Below, in pieces: positions 52,137 to 61,755 of a stretch of 64,000 bases of DNA. The DNA is from Oscillospiraceae bacterium (GTDB lineage Bacteria > Bacillota > Clostridia > Oscillospirales > Ruminococcaceae): contig SVMX01000007.1 in assembly GCA_015067175.1 (NCBI GenBank), positions 20,690 to 84,689 of the forward strand, read 5' to 3'. Numbering within the stretch: position 1 is the stretch's first letter; each line of letters opens with the position of its first letter. A model generated the notes under the pieces. That model did no database searches, was not told the origin of the DNA, and saw only the letters and a program-made list of their open reading frames with translations. A program made the translations under genes and the position numbers.

Positions 52137-54443
52137 TTACATCTCAACAGTCAGACCCTCTGCGGAAGTAACCTTGAAGTTCTTCGCTGTGCCTGTTGTT
52201 GTTACCTTGATCTTGTCGCCGTTTCTTGTTGCGGATACGGTCAGAACAACGTTGGACTCAGAGTCATAGATCTTGGTCTCAGCGGTCTTTCCGTCCTCAA
52301 GCTGGTAGATAACGATGTTTGCATTCTCTGCATAATCGTATGTGAAGCCGCGCTTGAAGTCGCCGTATGCGATAATGCTGTTGGGCTTTGCGAGTACGGG
52401 CATGGAGAAGTAGTCGTGCTTTGTCTTGTACCACTTGCCGCCCTCAAATACCTCGCCTGTCTGGATATCTGTCCACTTGCCTGCGGGAACGTAGTACTGA
52501 GCGATTCCCTCCTCGTTGAATACGGGAGCAACCAGCAGATTATCACCGAACATATACTGTCTGTCAAGTGCGAGAGTAGCAGGATCGTCGGAGTATTCCA
52601 TAACCATAGCTCTCATCATGGGAACACCTGTTGCATGGGTCTTGTTAGCCTGTGCAAAGATGTAAGGCATCAGCTTGCCCTTGAGAACTGTCCAGTGACG
52701 GAGAACATCGCAGGATTCCTCGTCGAAGTTCCACGGAACGCGGTAGGAGCTGTTGCCGTGCAGTCTGGAGTGAGAGGACATAAGACCGAATGCGCACCAT
52801 CTCTTGTAGAGGTCGGGAGTACCCTGAGCCTCAAAGCCCGAGATGTCGTGGCTGAAGTAGCCGAAGCCGCTAAGGCACAGGGACAGACCACCGCGAAGTG
52901 TCTCCCACATGGACTCGTAGTTAGAGAAGCAGTCGCCGCCCCAGTGTACAGGGAACTTCTGTCCGCCAACAGTAGCGGAACGTGCAAACAGACAAGCCTT
53001 GTCCTTGCCGTAGTATTCCTCAAGTACCTCAAATACAGTCTTGTTGTAGAGGTAGGTGTAGTAGTTGTGCATCTTGTAGGGATCGCTGCCGTCATAGTAA
53101 ACAACGCCCTTTGTGGGGATTCTCTCGCCAAAGTCAGTCTTGAACGCGTCAACGCCCATCTCGCACAGTGCGCGGAGCTTGCCCTTATACCATTCGCAGG
53201 CTGCGGGGTTTGTGAAGTCAACGATAGCCATGCCGGGCTGCCACATATCGCCCTGCCATACGCTGCCGTCGGTGTTCTTTACAAAGTAGCCGCCCTTTAC
53301 GCCCTCGTCAAACATGGAGGAGCGCTGTGCGATGTAGCTGTTTATCCAAACGCAGATCTCAAGACCCTTTGCCTTAAGTCTTTCAAGCATAGCCTTGGGA
53401 TCGGGGAACATTCTCTTGTCCCATGTGAGGTCGCACCAGTTAAACTCCTTCATCCAGAAGCAGTCGAAGTGGAACACTTCAAGAGGAATATTGCGCTCTG
53501 CCATTCCGTCAATAAAGCTGGAAACGGTCTTTTCATCATAATCTGTTGTGAACGATGTTGTCAGCCACAGACCGAATGTGTATGCGGGAGTGAGTGCGGG
53601 CTTGCCTGTGAGGGTCGTATAAGTAGAGATAACATCGGAAATCTTCTCACCGCCGATAACGAAGTATTCCATGCGCTCGCCCTGAACAGAGAAAGCAACC
53701 TTGGAAACAGTTTCGCTTGCAACCTCAAATGTAACCTTTTCGGGGTGATTTACGAATACACCGTAGTTGTTGGAGGATACATAGAAAGGAATGGACTTGT
53801 AGCTCTGCTCGGAGGAAGTACCGCCGTCGTTGTTCCAAACCTCAACGGTCTGACCGTTCTTTACAAATGTGGAGAACTTCTCACCAAAGCCGTAGATGTT
53901 CTCGCCAACGGAAATGTTCATCATCTCGCGGATAACGCCTTGCTCGGCTGTTTCCTCATGAGCGAAGAAAGGCTTCATCTCATCGTTAGCCATGCGCTCG
54001 TTTGTTTTCCACTGCTCCTCTAAAATGTAAGAAGTGGTTCTCCAGCCCTGCTTTGTCATAAGCTTGCCGTCGTAGTAGTACTTGATATCCCAAGCGCCGC
54101 TCTTTGCAACAACGACCTTTGTCTTGCCCGAGATAAGCTCATAAGCGCCCTCAATCTCGTTGATAACAGGCTTGAAGCTCTTGTCCTCGTAAAGCTCAAA
54201 GGAGGGAGCCTTTTTCAACGCGCCCTTGAAATGCTCGATATTTACCTTGATGGTGTTCTCAAGAGTAGATGTGAATGTAATCTCCAGCACGGGACCGCCG
54301 AGGGTCATACCGCGGTTGCCTATCCACTGGTTTGTGGCAAGCACATTGATAGATGTTTCGTCGGCTGTAACCTCGTACATCTGGGTAGCGTAGTTCACGC
54401 CGTAGCCGGGCTTGTTGAGCCAAAGTCCGTCTGCATACTTCAT
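52137..54443 (-). CDS. GH31 alpha-xylosidase (YicI-like)
   Basis: 768 residues, the length of YicI-type enzymes. N-terminal beta domain, (beta/alpha)8 barrel with the nucleophile in DAFKTDFGERIP (KTDFGE is the alpha-xylosidase form; alpha-glucosidases read differently) and the acid/base aspartate in VHWGGDCFSNYESM, then C-terminal beta domains. No signal peptide, so it works in the cytoplasm on xyloglucan oligosaccharides after import. No transporter or other xyloglucan gene is adjacent. Behind a promoter with a CcpA/LacI-type site. Confidence 0.93.
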   Translation of the reverse strand: MKYADGLWLNKPGYGVNYATQMYEVTADETSINVLATNQWIGNRGMTLGGPVLEITFTSTLENTIKVNIEHFKGALKKAPSFELYEDKSFKPVINEIEGAYELISGKTKVVVAKSGAWDIKYYYDGKLMTKQGWRTTSYILEEQWKTNERMANDEMKPFFAHEETAEQGVIREMMNISVGENIYGFGEKFSTFVKNGQTVEVWNNDGGTSSEQSYKSIPFYVSSNNYGVFVNHPEKVTFEVASETVSKVAFSVQGERMEYFVIGGEKISDVISTYTTLTGKPALTPAYTFGLWLTTSFTTDYDEKTVSSFIDGMAERNIPLEVFHFDCFWMKEFNWCDLTWDKRMFPDPKAMLERLKAKGLEICVWINSYIAQRSSMFDEGVKGGYFVKNTDGSVWQGDMWQPGMAIVDFTNPAACEWYKGKLRALCEMGVDAFKTDFGERIPTKGVVYYDGSDPYKMHNYYTYLYNKTVFEVLEEYYGKDKACLFARSATVGGQKFPVHWGGDCFSNYESMWETLRGGLSLCLSGFGYFSHDISGFEAQGTPDLYKRWCAFGLMSSHSRLHGNSSYRVPWNFDEESCDVLRHWTVLKGKLMPYIFAQANKTHATGVPMMRAMVMEYSDDPATLALDRQYMFGDNLLVAPVFNEEGIAQYYVPAGKWTDIQTGEVFEGGKWYKTKHDYFSMPVLAKPNSIIAYGDFKRGFTYDYAENANIVIYQLEDGKTAETKIYDSESNVVLTVSATRNGDKIKVTTTGTAKNFKVTSAEGLTVEM

Positions 54444-54492
54444 AGCAAAAAGTCCTCCGTTTTATAATATTTTTATTATTTCCTTTTATTTC

Positions 54493-54548
54493 GGTAATCG
54501 TTTACACGACCTTATTACTATAATAGCATACTTCTTATGAAATTTCAA
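54493..54548 (-). promoter_or_regulatory. Promoter and cre-like operator of the alpha-xylosidase gene
   Basis: Minus strand TTGAAA (54548-54543), 17-bp spacer, TATTAT (54525-54520). TGTAAACGATTACC (54506-54493) matches the catabolite-response element consensus except the last base and lies at the transcript start, where CcpA or a LacI-type repressor would block transcription. Confidence 0.65.
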
Positions 54549-54734
54549 GGGGGTAAATGAAAATTTTTTCGCTTTTTAGGTGATGCTTTGAAAATAAACT
54601 TTTGGTATAAAAATAAAGCATACAATAAAATTTCAGCTCAGTATATTTATATTGCCTATAGACAAATAGCAAACGATGATATATAATTAAAATAGCGAAA
54701 TTCGCTGAATAATGTATTTTTGGGGGTAATTTCA

Positions 54735-55202
54735 ATGGAAAAATGGACAAAATTCAATAAGATCATGTCATGGTGCGTAATGTTAAGCGGCGTCGCAGGC
54801 ACGCTTTATTTGGCAATCACGCTTTTCACCGCCGCAGGAAGCCTCGGCTCTTACTCTTCGTATTACAGCAGTGCAGCTTCCTCGACAATAGCACTATATG
54901 TATGGCTTGGCATATTCACACTTTTGATAGGTATGTCTGTATCTATAGGCATATTTGCTGCATGGAATATGCTTATTGAATGGTACACTAATTCTCGCGA
55001 GCTTAAAAGAAAGATGTGCGGCGAAGCAGTGCCCTCACCCTATTCCGCTCCTGTTCAGTATGCTGCTCCCGTACAGCCTGTACAGCCCGTTCAGCAAGCA
55101 CCTGTTTATATTCAGCAGCCCGCAAATTGGCAGTGCAGCTGTGGCGCAACAAACGATGCAAGCAGCGCTTTTTGCCAGAATTGCGGTAGACCCAGACAGT
55201 GA
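54735..55202 (+). CDS. Membrane protein with C-terminal zinc ribbon
   Basis: 155 residues from the ATG at 54735 (TGGGGG upstream). Two membrane helices (about 12-36 and 56-85), a basic stretch, a Pro/Gln/Val-rich linker (about 100-130) and a C-terminal zinc ribbon with four cysteines in CSCGATNDASSAFCQNCG. The family is common in Clostridia and not characterised; the ribbon should face the cytoplasm. Confidence 0.8.
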   Translation: MEKWTKFNKIMSWCVMLSGVAGTLYLAITLFTAAGSLGSYSSYYSSAASSTIALYVWLGIFTLLIGMSVSIGIFAAWNMLIEWYTNSRELKRKMCGEAVPSPYSAPVQYAAPVQPVQPVQQAPVYIQQPANWQCSCGATNDASSAFCQNCGRPRQ

Positions 55203-55392
55203 TCTTCACTCTTTACAGACAAAACCCGAGGACTGCCTCGGGCTTTGTGTTTTCAAAAGTTATGCGAATTTTTCTACTCTTATTAAACACTGAACTCTAA
55301 AATTCACAGATCGTATACCGCGGCTTGATGTTTATAAGAATAATACCAATTGATAAAAGTATAACGAAATGTGATTTTTTTTGAATTACCTA

Positions 55393-55421
55393 TTGCAAAA
55401 CCTGTTGATTTGCTGTATAAT
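55393..55421 (+). promoter_or_regulatory. Promoter of the NifU-like/GGGtGRT pair
   Basis: TTGCAA (55393-55398), 17-bp spacer, TATAAT (55416-55421). Confidence 0.75.
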
Positions 55422-55481
55422 ATATATGTATGTTTGAAGCGGTTAGCTTCATACAAAATATCGAAAGGAGTTCAAACTCAA

Positions 55482-56174
55482 ATGACTTATTCTCATGAAG
55501 TTGAAAACATGTGTCCCGTAGCACAGGGCGTTGCTCACGGCGCAGCCCCCATTCCCGAAGAAGCTAAGTGGGTAAAGGCTAAGGAGATCGCTGACATCAA
55601 CGGCTTTACACACGGTATCGGTTGGTGTGCTCCCCAGCAGGGCACCTGCAAGCTGTCCCTCAACGTTAAGGGCGGCGTTATTCAGGAGGCGCTCGTTGAG
55701 ACTATCGGATGTTCCGGTATGACTCACTCCGCAGCTATGGCTTCCGAAATACTCCCCGGCAGAACAATCCTCGAGGCTCTCAACACTGACCTCGTTTGTG
55801 ATGCTATCAATACAGCTATGAGAGAGCTGTTCCTCCAGATCGTATACGGCAGAAGCCAGTCTGCTTTCTCCGAGGACGGTCTTGTTATCGGCGCAGGCCT
55901 TGAGGACCTCGGTAAGGGTCTGCGTTCTCAGGTTGGTACAATGTACGGTACTCTTGCAAAGGGTCCCCGCTACCTCGAAATGACCGACGGATACGTAACA
56001 GGTATTGCTCTTAACGAAGAGAACGAAATTATCGGTTATAAGTTCGTAAACTTCGGCAAGATGATGGACTTCATCAAGGCCGGCGATGATGCTAACACAG
56101 CATTCGAAAAAGCTCAGGGTCAGTATGGCCGTGTTGCTGATGCTGTTAAGGTTATCGACCCCAGAAAAGAGTAA
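55482..56174 (+). CDS. NifU/IscU-like iron-sulfur scaffold protein
   Basis: 230 residues from the ATG at 55482 (AAAGGAG 9 bp upstream). It shares with IscU/NifU N-domains the pattern of a cysteine in a loop after the first strand (GWCAPQQGTCKLSL), a central ETIGCSGMTHSAAMASEIL and helix ILEALNTDLVCDAIN, supplying three or four cysteines for cluster assembly. The C-terminal 90 residues are extra. Codon use is strongly biased (mainly GCT, GGT, GTT, CTC), suggesting high expression. Forms a pair with the next gene. Confidence 0.85.
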   Translation: MTYSHEVENMCPVAQGVAHGAAPIPEEAKWVKAKEIADINGFTHGIGWCAPQQGTCKLSLNVKGGVIQEALVETIGCSGMTHSAAMASEILPGRTILEALNTDLVCDAINTAMRELFLQIVYGRSQSAFSEDGLVIGAGLEDLGKGLRSQVGTMYGTLAKGPRYLEMTDGYVTGIALNEENEIIGYKFVNFGKMMDFIKAGDDANTAFEKAQGQYGRVADAVKVIDPRKE

Positions 56175-56190
56175 TAGGAGGTAGAAAACA

Positions 56191-57189
56191 ATGGCTTTAT
56201 TTGAATCTTACGACAGACGCGAACCCCAGATCCTCGCTGCTATCAAGGAATACGGCATCAACTCCATCGAGGAGTGCGCTGATATCTGCAAGGCTAAGGG
56301 TCTTGACATTTACAAGCTCGTTGAGGGCATTCAGCCCATCTGCTTCGAGAACGCTAAGTGGGCTTACACAGTAGGCTGCGCTATCGCTATCAAGAAGGGC
56401 TGCACAAGAGCTGCTGACGCTGCTGCTGCTATCGGCGAGGGCCTGCAGGCATTCTGCATTCCCGGCTCCGTTGCTGACCAGCGTAAGGTTGGTCTCGGTC
56501 ACGGCAACCTGGGCAAGATGCTGCTTGAGGACGACACAGAGTGCTTCGCATTCCTCGCAGGTCACGAGTCCTTTGCTGCTGCTGAGGGCGCTATCGGTAT
56601 CGCTGAGAAGGCTAACAAGGTTCGTAAGAACCCCCTGAGAGTTATCCTCAACGGTCTTGGTAAGGACGCTGCTCAGATCATCGCTCGTATCAACGGCTTC
56701 ACATACGTTGAAACAGAGATGGATTACCACACAGGCGAAGTTAAGGAAGTATTCCGCAAGGCTTACTCCACAGGTCTTCGCGCAAAGGTTAACTGCTACG
56801 GCGCTAACGACGTAACAGAAGGCGTTGCTATCATGTGGAAGGAGAACGTTGACGTTTCCATCACAGGTAACTCCACCAACCCCACACGCTTCCAGCACCC
56901 CGTTGCAGGCACATACAAGAAGGAGTGCACAGAGAAGGGCAAGAAGTACTTCTCCGTTGCTTCCGGTGGTGGTACAGGTCGTACACTGCACCCCGATAAC
57001 ATGGCTGCAGGCCCCGCTTCCTACGGTATGACCGATACAATGGGCCGTATGCACTCTGACGCTCAGTTCGCAGGTTCTTCTTCCGTTCCCGCGCACGTTG
57101 AGATGATGGGTCTTATCGGTGCAGGTAACAACCCCATGGTTGGTATGACTGTTGCTTGCGCAGTTGCTGTAGAAGAGGCTATGAAGTAA
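56191..57189 (+). CDS. GGGtGRT protein
   Basis: 332 residues. It carries SVASGGGTGRTLHPDNMAAGP (the GGGTGRT phrase that names the family), SITGNSTNPTRFQHPVAGTYKKE, and cysteines in GLDIYKLVEGIQPICFENAKW and KVNCYGAND. The family is anaerobe-specific and encoded next to NifU-like scaffolds; its biochemical function is not established to my knowledge. Extreme codon bias indicates a very abundant protein. AGGAGG 8 bp before the ATG, 16 bp after the scaffold gene. Confidence 0.88.
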   Translation: MALFESYDRREPQILAAIKEYGINSIEECADICKAKGLDIYKLVEGIQPICFENAKWAYTVGCAIAIKKGCTRAADAAAAIGEGLQAFCIPGSVADQRKVGLGHGNLGKMLLEDDTECFAFLAGHESFAAAEGAIGIAEKANKVRKNPLRVILNGLGKDAAQIIARINGFTYVETEMDYHTGEVKEVFRKAYSTGLRAKVNCYGANDVTEGVAIMWKENVDVSITGNSTNPTRFQHPVAGTYKKECTEKGKKYFSVASGGGTGRTLHPDNMAAGPASYGMTDTMGRMHSDAQFAGSSSVPAHVEMMGLIGAGNNPMVGMTVACAVAVEEAMK

Positions 57190-57255
57190 TGGCTTAACAA
57201 AGCCATTCTCAGAGCGTTTTAGATAACATCTGCAACATTCTGATAATAAACAAGG

Positions 57256-57306
57256 TTGAACACGTCATTTACGAGAAATTGTGATGACGTGTTCAATTTG
57301 TTTTTT
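57256..57306 (+). terminator. Terminator before the recombinase
   Basis: 13-bp perfect stem TTGAACACGTCAT (57256-57268) with ATGACGTGTTCAA (57284-57296), followed by TTTGTTTTTT. It ends either the GGGtGRT transcript or marks the edge of the inserted DNA. Confidence 0.85.
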
Positions 57307-57335
57307 GGGCAAAAAGTCAGAAAGGATGCGGTGTT

Positions 57336-58268
57336 ATGCAGAAAATGAAGATGCGAGACCTATCAAATAATCTTACTTTAGCAGAGGGTCAGGAGGAGTA
57401 TATCAGGGATTGCAAGGTCAGAAATCTAAGGGCAGGAACTATCAGACACTGGACGGACTCTTTTACAAATATGTGTCATTATATTGACCCTGACACTCTT
57501 ATTTCTGATTTTGACGAAAACACAATGCCTGAATTTATCCTTGCCCATCGAGATAAAGAATTATCTGATATGGCACTGTACACCTATTGCCGTGATCTAC
57601 GCACTCTGTTATATTTCTTTATGAAACAGGGCTGGTTAAGAGAATTTAAGGTAGAAATTCCGAAATGCTCAAAAACACCAGTAGAGACCTATACCGATGA
57701 GGAATTAAGTCTACTACTCAAAAAGCCTAATGTCAAGACTTGCTCCTTTTCTGAATACAAAGCTTGGGCAATGGTAAATTTCATGCTCGCAACAGGAGTA
57801 AGACAAAACAGCCTTGCAAATATACTTATTAAAGATGTAGATTTTGATGCAGCCACAATTAAAATAAATGTAACCAAAAATAGAAAGCCTCTGATTATCC
57901 CCATGAATAATAGCATCGAAAAAATCCTAGTAGAATATCTCCGTTATAGGGACGGTAAACCTGACGATTATCTGTTTTGCAATGTGTACGGAGCGAAGCT
58001 CACAAAGTCTACCCTATACCATACTATATATGTATATAACAAAAACAGAGGTGTGGAAACAACAGGGTTACATCGTTTTCGTCACACCTATGCTAAAAAA
58101 TCTGTACTTGCTGGAATGAATCCTGTAACACTACAAAAGGTATTAGGTCATTCCAGTCTGAATATCACACAGAATTACTTGAATTTACTTGTTACAGATA
58201 TTCAGCAAGAGGTTATTGATTGTGATATTTTGAAAGAATTCAATGTTAATAGAATTAAAATGAGGTAA
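57336..58268 (+). CDS. Tyrosine recombinase (XerC/phage integrase type)
   Basis: 310 residues: core-binding domain (about 15-105) and catalytic domain with R156 (ATGVRQNSL), lysine K181 or K184, H246 and R249 (LHRFRHTY), H272 (LGHSS) and nucleophile Y281 (QNYLNL). The set is complete, so it may be active. It lacks the AP2-like arm domain of the integrase at 7611 and is not closely related to it. AAAGGA upstream. An intrinsic terminator follows at once, so it is not co-transcribed with the next genes. Confidence 0.92.
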   Translation: MQKMKMRDLSNNLTLAEGQEEYIRDCKVRNLRAGTIRHWTDSFTNMCHYIDPDTLISDFDENTMPEFILAHRDKELSDMALYTYCRDLRTLLYFFMKQGWLREFKVEIPKCSKTPVETYTDEELSLLLKKPNVKTCSFSEYKAWAMVNFMLATGVRQNSLANILIKDVDFDAATIKINVTKNRKPLIIPMNNSIEKILVEYLRYRDGKPDDYLFCNVYGAKLTKSTLYHTIYVYNKNRGVETTGLHRFRHTYAKKSVLAGMNPVTLQKVLGHSSLNITQNYLNLLVTDIQQEVIDCDILKEFNVNRIKMR

Positions 58269-58274
58269 TTTCAA

Positions 58275-58302
58275 AAGCCAGTAGGAGTTTTCTACTGGCT
58301 TC
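58275..58302 (+). terminator. Terminator of the recombinase
   Basis: AAGCCAGTAG/CTACTGGCTT with loop GAGTTTT, then CTTGTATTTT. Confidence 0.8.
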
Positions 58303-58506
58303 TTGTATTTTAAACGGCAATAAGAAATGAGATCGAAAATAACTTCTGACTTTGAAATTTACTGATTTTGGAAGTGGGGGAGGGTATTTTTTTAAAAACG
58401 GATGGAGATGGGGTTAAATTAAGTGTGTAAATTAGTATTGCAAGTATATAAGGGTAGAGTGCATTGAAAAACGCACTTAAATAAACACAGAAAGGAAACG
58501 CAAAAC

Positions 58507-59673
58507 ATGGAGCAAAAAGACAAAACAAAAGAGTTAGTGCCAGAGGGGTACTATCGTTGCGAAGTTAAAAAAGTATGCACTGTAACAGGCAGCACAAACG
58601 GAAAGGAGTGGATTCGATTAGATCTAGAGTGTGATATTGCTTATGGCCCTTATCGTAATTTTTTCAGTGAATTGCATAGGCAAAAGAAACAAATATGGCC
58701 TAATGCCTATTGGGATTATAAAATATCCTATTTTTATCATGCTGATGGTACAATGCAAGCTGATATGAGCGAATTCTACGATTCACTCAAAAAAGAAGAT
58801 AAAACCCCCGCTGATATTACAAGTTGGGTAGGTGCAGAATTTGGGGCTAAGATCGCTGTTGATGAATCAGGCAAAAATGTTGTTGAACGTATAATGACAT
58901 ATAGCGAATTATTCATACTGCCTCAAGATACGACCAGCGAACAGATTAAACCTATATTTAATAGTAGTATGAATACATCTATTAATAATAGTACTCTCAA
59001 CGGTAAACAGGGGTGGAACTTACACTCTGGTCAACGAAGTAAAACACCTCTATATAAGCCATCGCCTACTAATACTGCTATTAATCCGACTGAAACCTGC
59101 ATACAACCCAAAGCCCCTCCACCATCACCTCTACCCCAAAACGAAAGTGTAAGCCAAAAGGAAAAAGAGATTGATGAATTAAAAATCAAACTTAATGCTG
59201 AGCATGCTCTATTGCAGCAAACCAAAAACGAACTTTATACCCTTATGTGCGATCTTGTTACTGACAGAGATAAGATGTTTGCAAGCAAAAGAGAATGGGA
59301 GCGAAAGTCACAGCAAGTAGCAGAATTGGAAAAAGAATTACAACAGCAGAAAAATGCATTACTTGAACGAGAAGAAGCATTACGAGAAAAGCAAAATGTG
59401 ATAGATACATATGGTATCGACATGCTAGGTAATATTGACTTTAAAATCAAATGCGAAAAAGAATATATGAAAAGTAAAGCCGAATTAGATAAGCGAGAGC
59501 AAATTATCATTCAAAAGGAAAAGAAGCTTAACGACCGAGAAGATCATTTTAATATGGCTATCAATGCTGTAAAAGGAGATATATCTAAACTTAAGCTTTT
59601 CTACCCTGAATATGCAGGAAATTTAGTAGAGGATTGGTGGAAAAGGATTGGTGGAAAGGAGAATACGGAATGA
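58507..59673 (+). CDS. Element-borne coiled-coil protein with DUF669-like N-terminus
   Basis: 388 residues. Residues 1-140 (VPEGYYRCEVKKVCTVTG, WIRLDLECDIAYG) resemble single-strand-binding/DUF669-type proteins of phages and plasmids. Residues 150-215 are disordered and Ser/Asn/Pro-rich. Residues 215-365 form a long coiled coil (EKEIDELKIKLNAEH through KKLNDREDHF). Function unknown; a DNA replication or partition role is suggested by the domain and by the replication-type neighbour, whose start codon overlaps its stop (ATGA). AAAGGAA upstream. Confidence 0.75.
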   Translation: MEQKDKTKELVPEGYYRCEVKKVCTVTGSTNGKEWIRLDLECDIAYGPYRNFFSELHRQKKQIWPNAYWDYKISYFYHADGTMQADMSEFYDSLKKEDKTPADITSWVGAEFGAKIAVDESGKNVVERIMTYSELFILPQDTTSEQIKPIFNSSMNTSINNSTLNGKQGWNLHSGQRSKTPLYKPSPTNTAINPTETCIQPKAPPPSPLPQNESVSQKEKEIDELKIKLNAEHALLQQTKNELYTLMCDLVTDRDKMFASKREWERKSQQVAELEKELQQQKNALLEREEALREKQNVIDTYGIDMLGNIDFKIKCEKEYMKSKAELDKREQIIIQKEKKLNDREDHFNMAINAVKGDISKLKLFYPEYAGNLVEDWWKRIGGKENTE

Positions 59674-60137
59674 TGCAAATGGGATATATACTCCTTTATA
59701 GATCATTGCTAAGTTGGGAGCATTGGATGAATAAAATAACCGCGCATGTTTATTTACACTTACTTCTGCAAGCTGAATTTAAATATGATTACAAAAAAGG
59801 AACAGAGGCTGGTGACGTAGATATTACCATACCCCAAATCGCAGATGATATAAATGCGGATGAACAGCAAGTACGAAGGGCATTAAAAAGATTACAGCAA
59901 AGCGGAAATATAATAAAGGTTGAAATTAAGGCAAACATAAATAGATACAAAATAGTAAATTACACAGAAAGGCAATACGAACAAGGTGTTAATTGGATTA
60001 TTTTTCCGCGTTCGTTATGCACATTACCTATTTACAAAAATACTAACACTTTTTTAATCTTTGTTAATTTACTCCTTAGTGCTGATAATATAAAAGGAAC
60101 AGTGACAACGAATTATAACAGATTATCAAGGAAATGA
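59670..60137 (+). pseudogene. Replication-initiator-type winged-helix protein, 3' truncated
   Basis: 155 residues from ATG 59670 (GGAAAGGAG upstream). The start MGYILLYRSLLSWEHWMNKI and the winged helix ITIPQIADDINADEQQVRRALKRLQQSGNIIKVE match DnaD/phage replication-type proteins. A second copy of the module begins at about residue 110 (WIIFPRSLCTLPIYKN...TFLIFVNLLL) but stops in mid-domain (TTNYNRLSRK) exactly where ABC-exporter sequence begins. The missing half and the junction indicate deletion. The stop codon is supplied by exporter-side sequence. Confidence 0.75.
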
Positions 60138-61618
60138 TGTTCAACAAGGCGAAGGAGATCGACCTTGAATGTTACGACAACCCCGAATTCTACAACGATT
60201 ATGTGCTGTCGGTTTCCGAGGTGGATAATCAGATAGGACGAATCTTCACGCTTATCACGAACCTCTGCACGGGACTTGTTTCGATCGTGCTGTCAGGCGC
60301 ATTCTTTATAGGAACTGACCCCATCTCGTTCATCTTTATTGCGGTATCCTTTGCGGCATCGCTGTGGTCGGGTAAGGCTCTCAACAAGCTGAATTTCAGA
60401 ATACGCACCGAGAAAAATCCCCACGAAAGAAAGCTCGGCTATGTAAACCGTGTGTTCTATCTCAACGACTATGCAAAGGAAGTGCGCCTCAATACTGAAG
60501 TATCTGACGAGCTTCTGAAAGACTTTGACGACACAAACGACAAGGTGCTTGACATCGACAGGAAGAACGCAGGAAAGCGCTTCGGCTTGCAGTTGCTCAA
60601 GGATTATATCTGCAACGGCTTCCTCATTGATGTGGTGTATATGGTGTATCTCGTATTCTGTGCGGCGGTGCTCCACAGAATCTCGTACAGTAATGTTGCG
60701 GTAATGCGCGGCACGGCTAACCGAATGAAGAACCGTATGAGGCAGTTTTCTGATGTTTTCCCGAAGATGGAGGAGATAAGCCTGTATGTTCAGAAGATGA
60801 AGAAATTTCTTGACATTGAGCCAAAGATCGTCAGCACAGACAAGAAGCCGCTCCCCGAAAAGCCTACGGAGATCGAGCTTCGCAACGTAAGCTTTGGCTA
60901 CAACGAAAAGGACGGCTATATTCTCAACAATGTCAGCATGAAGCTTGACCCGTACAGCAAGATCGCTATTGTAGGCTACAACGGCGCAGGTAAAACAACT
61001 CTCATCAAGCTTATTATGCGACTGTACGACCCGAATGAGGGCGAAATTCTTCTTGACGGAGTGAACATCAAGGAATATGATGTTGAGGAATACCGCCGCA
61101 AGATAGGCACTGTATTCCAGGATTTCAAGATATTCGCCGCAACGGTAAAGGAGAATGTACTGCTTGATTTTGCAGAAAACAGCAGTGACAATGAAGTTGT
61201 AAAAGCTATCGAAAAGAGCGGCTTTGCTGAACGTCTTGAAACGCTCTCTGACGGACTTCAGACAAACCTTACCACAGAGTTCGAGGAGACCGGTGTGAAC
61301 CTCTCGGGCGGCGAGGGACAAAAGCTTGCGGTTGCCCGTGTATTCTACAAGGACGCTAACCTTATCATCCTTGACGAGCCAAGCTCCGCACTTGACCCCA
61401 TTGCCGAGTATCACCTCAACCATTCTATGCTTACAGCAGCGGAGCATAAGTCAGTCGTGTTCATCTCCCACAGACTCTCAACAACACGAATTGCCGACCG
61501 TATCTATATGCTTGAAAAAGGCAGAATTATTGAGGAGGGCAGCCACGCTGAACTACTCAAACGCAAGGGCAAATATGCTAAAATGTGGCGTGTTCAGGCG
61601 GGGCAGTATTTAGCCTAA
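60134..61618 (+). pseudogene. ABC exporter subunit lacking its N-terminus
   Basis: 494 residues against about 600 in the paralogues at 21553 and 61998. It begins at FNKAKEIDLECYDNPEFYNDYV, which corresponds to about residue 110 of a complete subunit, so the first two membrane helices are gone. The ATPase domain is intact: VGYNGAGKTTL, FQDF, LSGGEGQKLAVARVFY, LIILDEPSSALD, SHRLST. AAGGA lies just before ATGATG and overlaps the stop of the truncated element gene, so a product could still be made, but export is doubtful. Confidence 0.85.
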
Positions 61619-61654
61619 AGAAATATATTAAGCACCAATAATACATAATAGCCA

Positions 61655-61689
61655 AAAACATCCTATGGTAAAATATCATAGGATGTTTT
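61655..61689 (+). terminator. Terminator of the truncated exporter gene
   Basis: AAAACATCCTATG (61655-61667) pairs with CATAGGATGTTTT (61677-61689). Confidence 0.85.
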
Positions 61690-61755
61690 GCTTGCACTGA
61701 AAAACACATAGTAGCAGAGATGGCTCTTGCTTTTCGCTGGATTTATATCTATAAA

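Larger units (their letters stand above)
57310..60136. mobile_element. Decayed AT-rich integrated element
   Basis: Three AT-rich genes (tyrosine recombinase, coiled-coil protein, replication-type protein) lie between GC-richer chromosomal genes. The right edge cuts both the last element gene and the ABC exporter that follows, so the border is a deletion junction, not an intact attachment site. Confidence 0.6.

Noticed and set aside
52416-54023. 535-codon plus-strand frame antisense to the alpha-xylosidase
   Set aside because: Shadow of a complete GH31 gene that has promoter, terminator and all catalytic motifs.
56197-57096. 299-codon minus-strand frame antisense to GGGtGRT
   Set aside because: Produced by the strong codon bias of the sense gene; composition Val/Cys/Leu/Ser-rich without domains.
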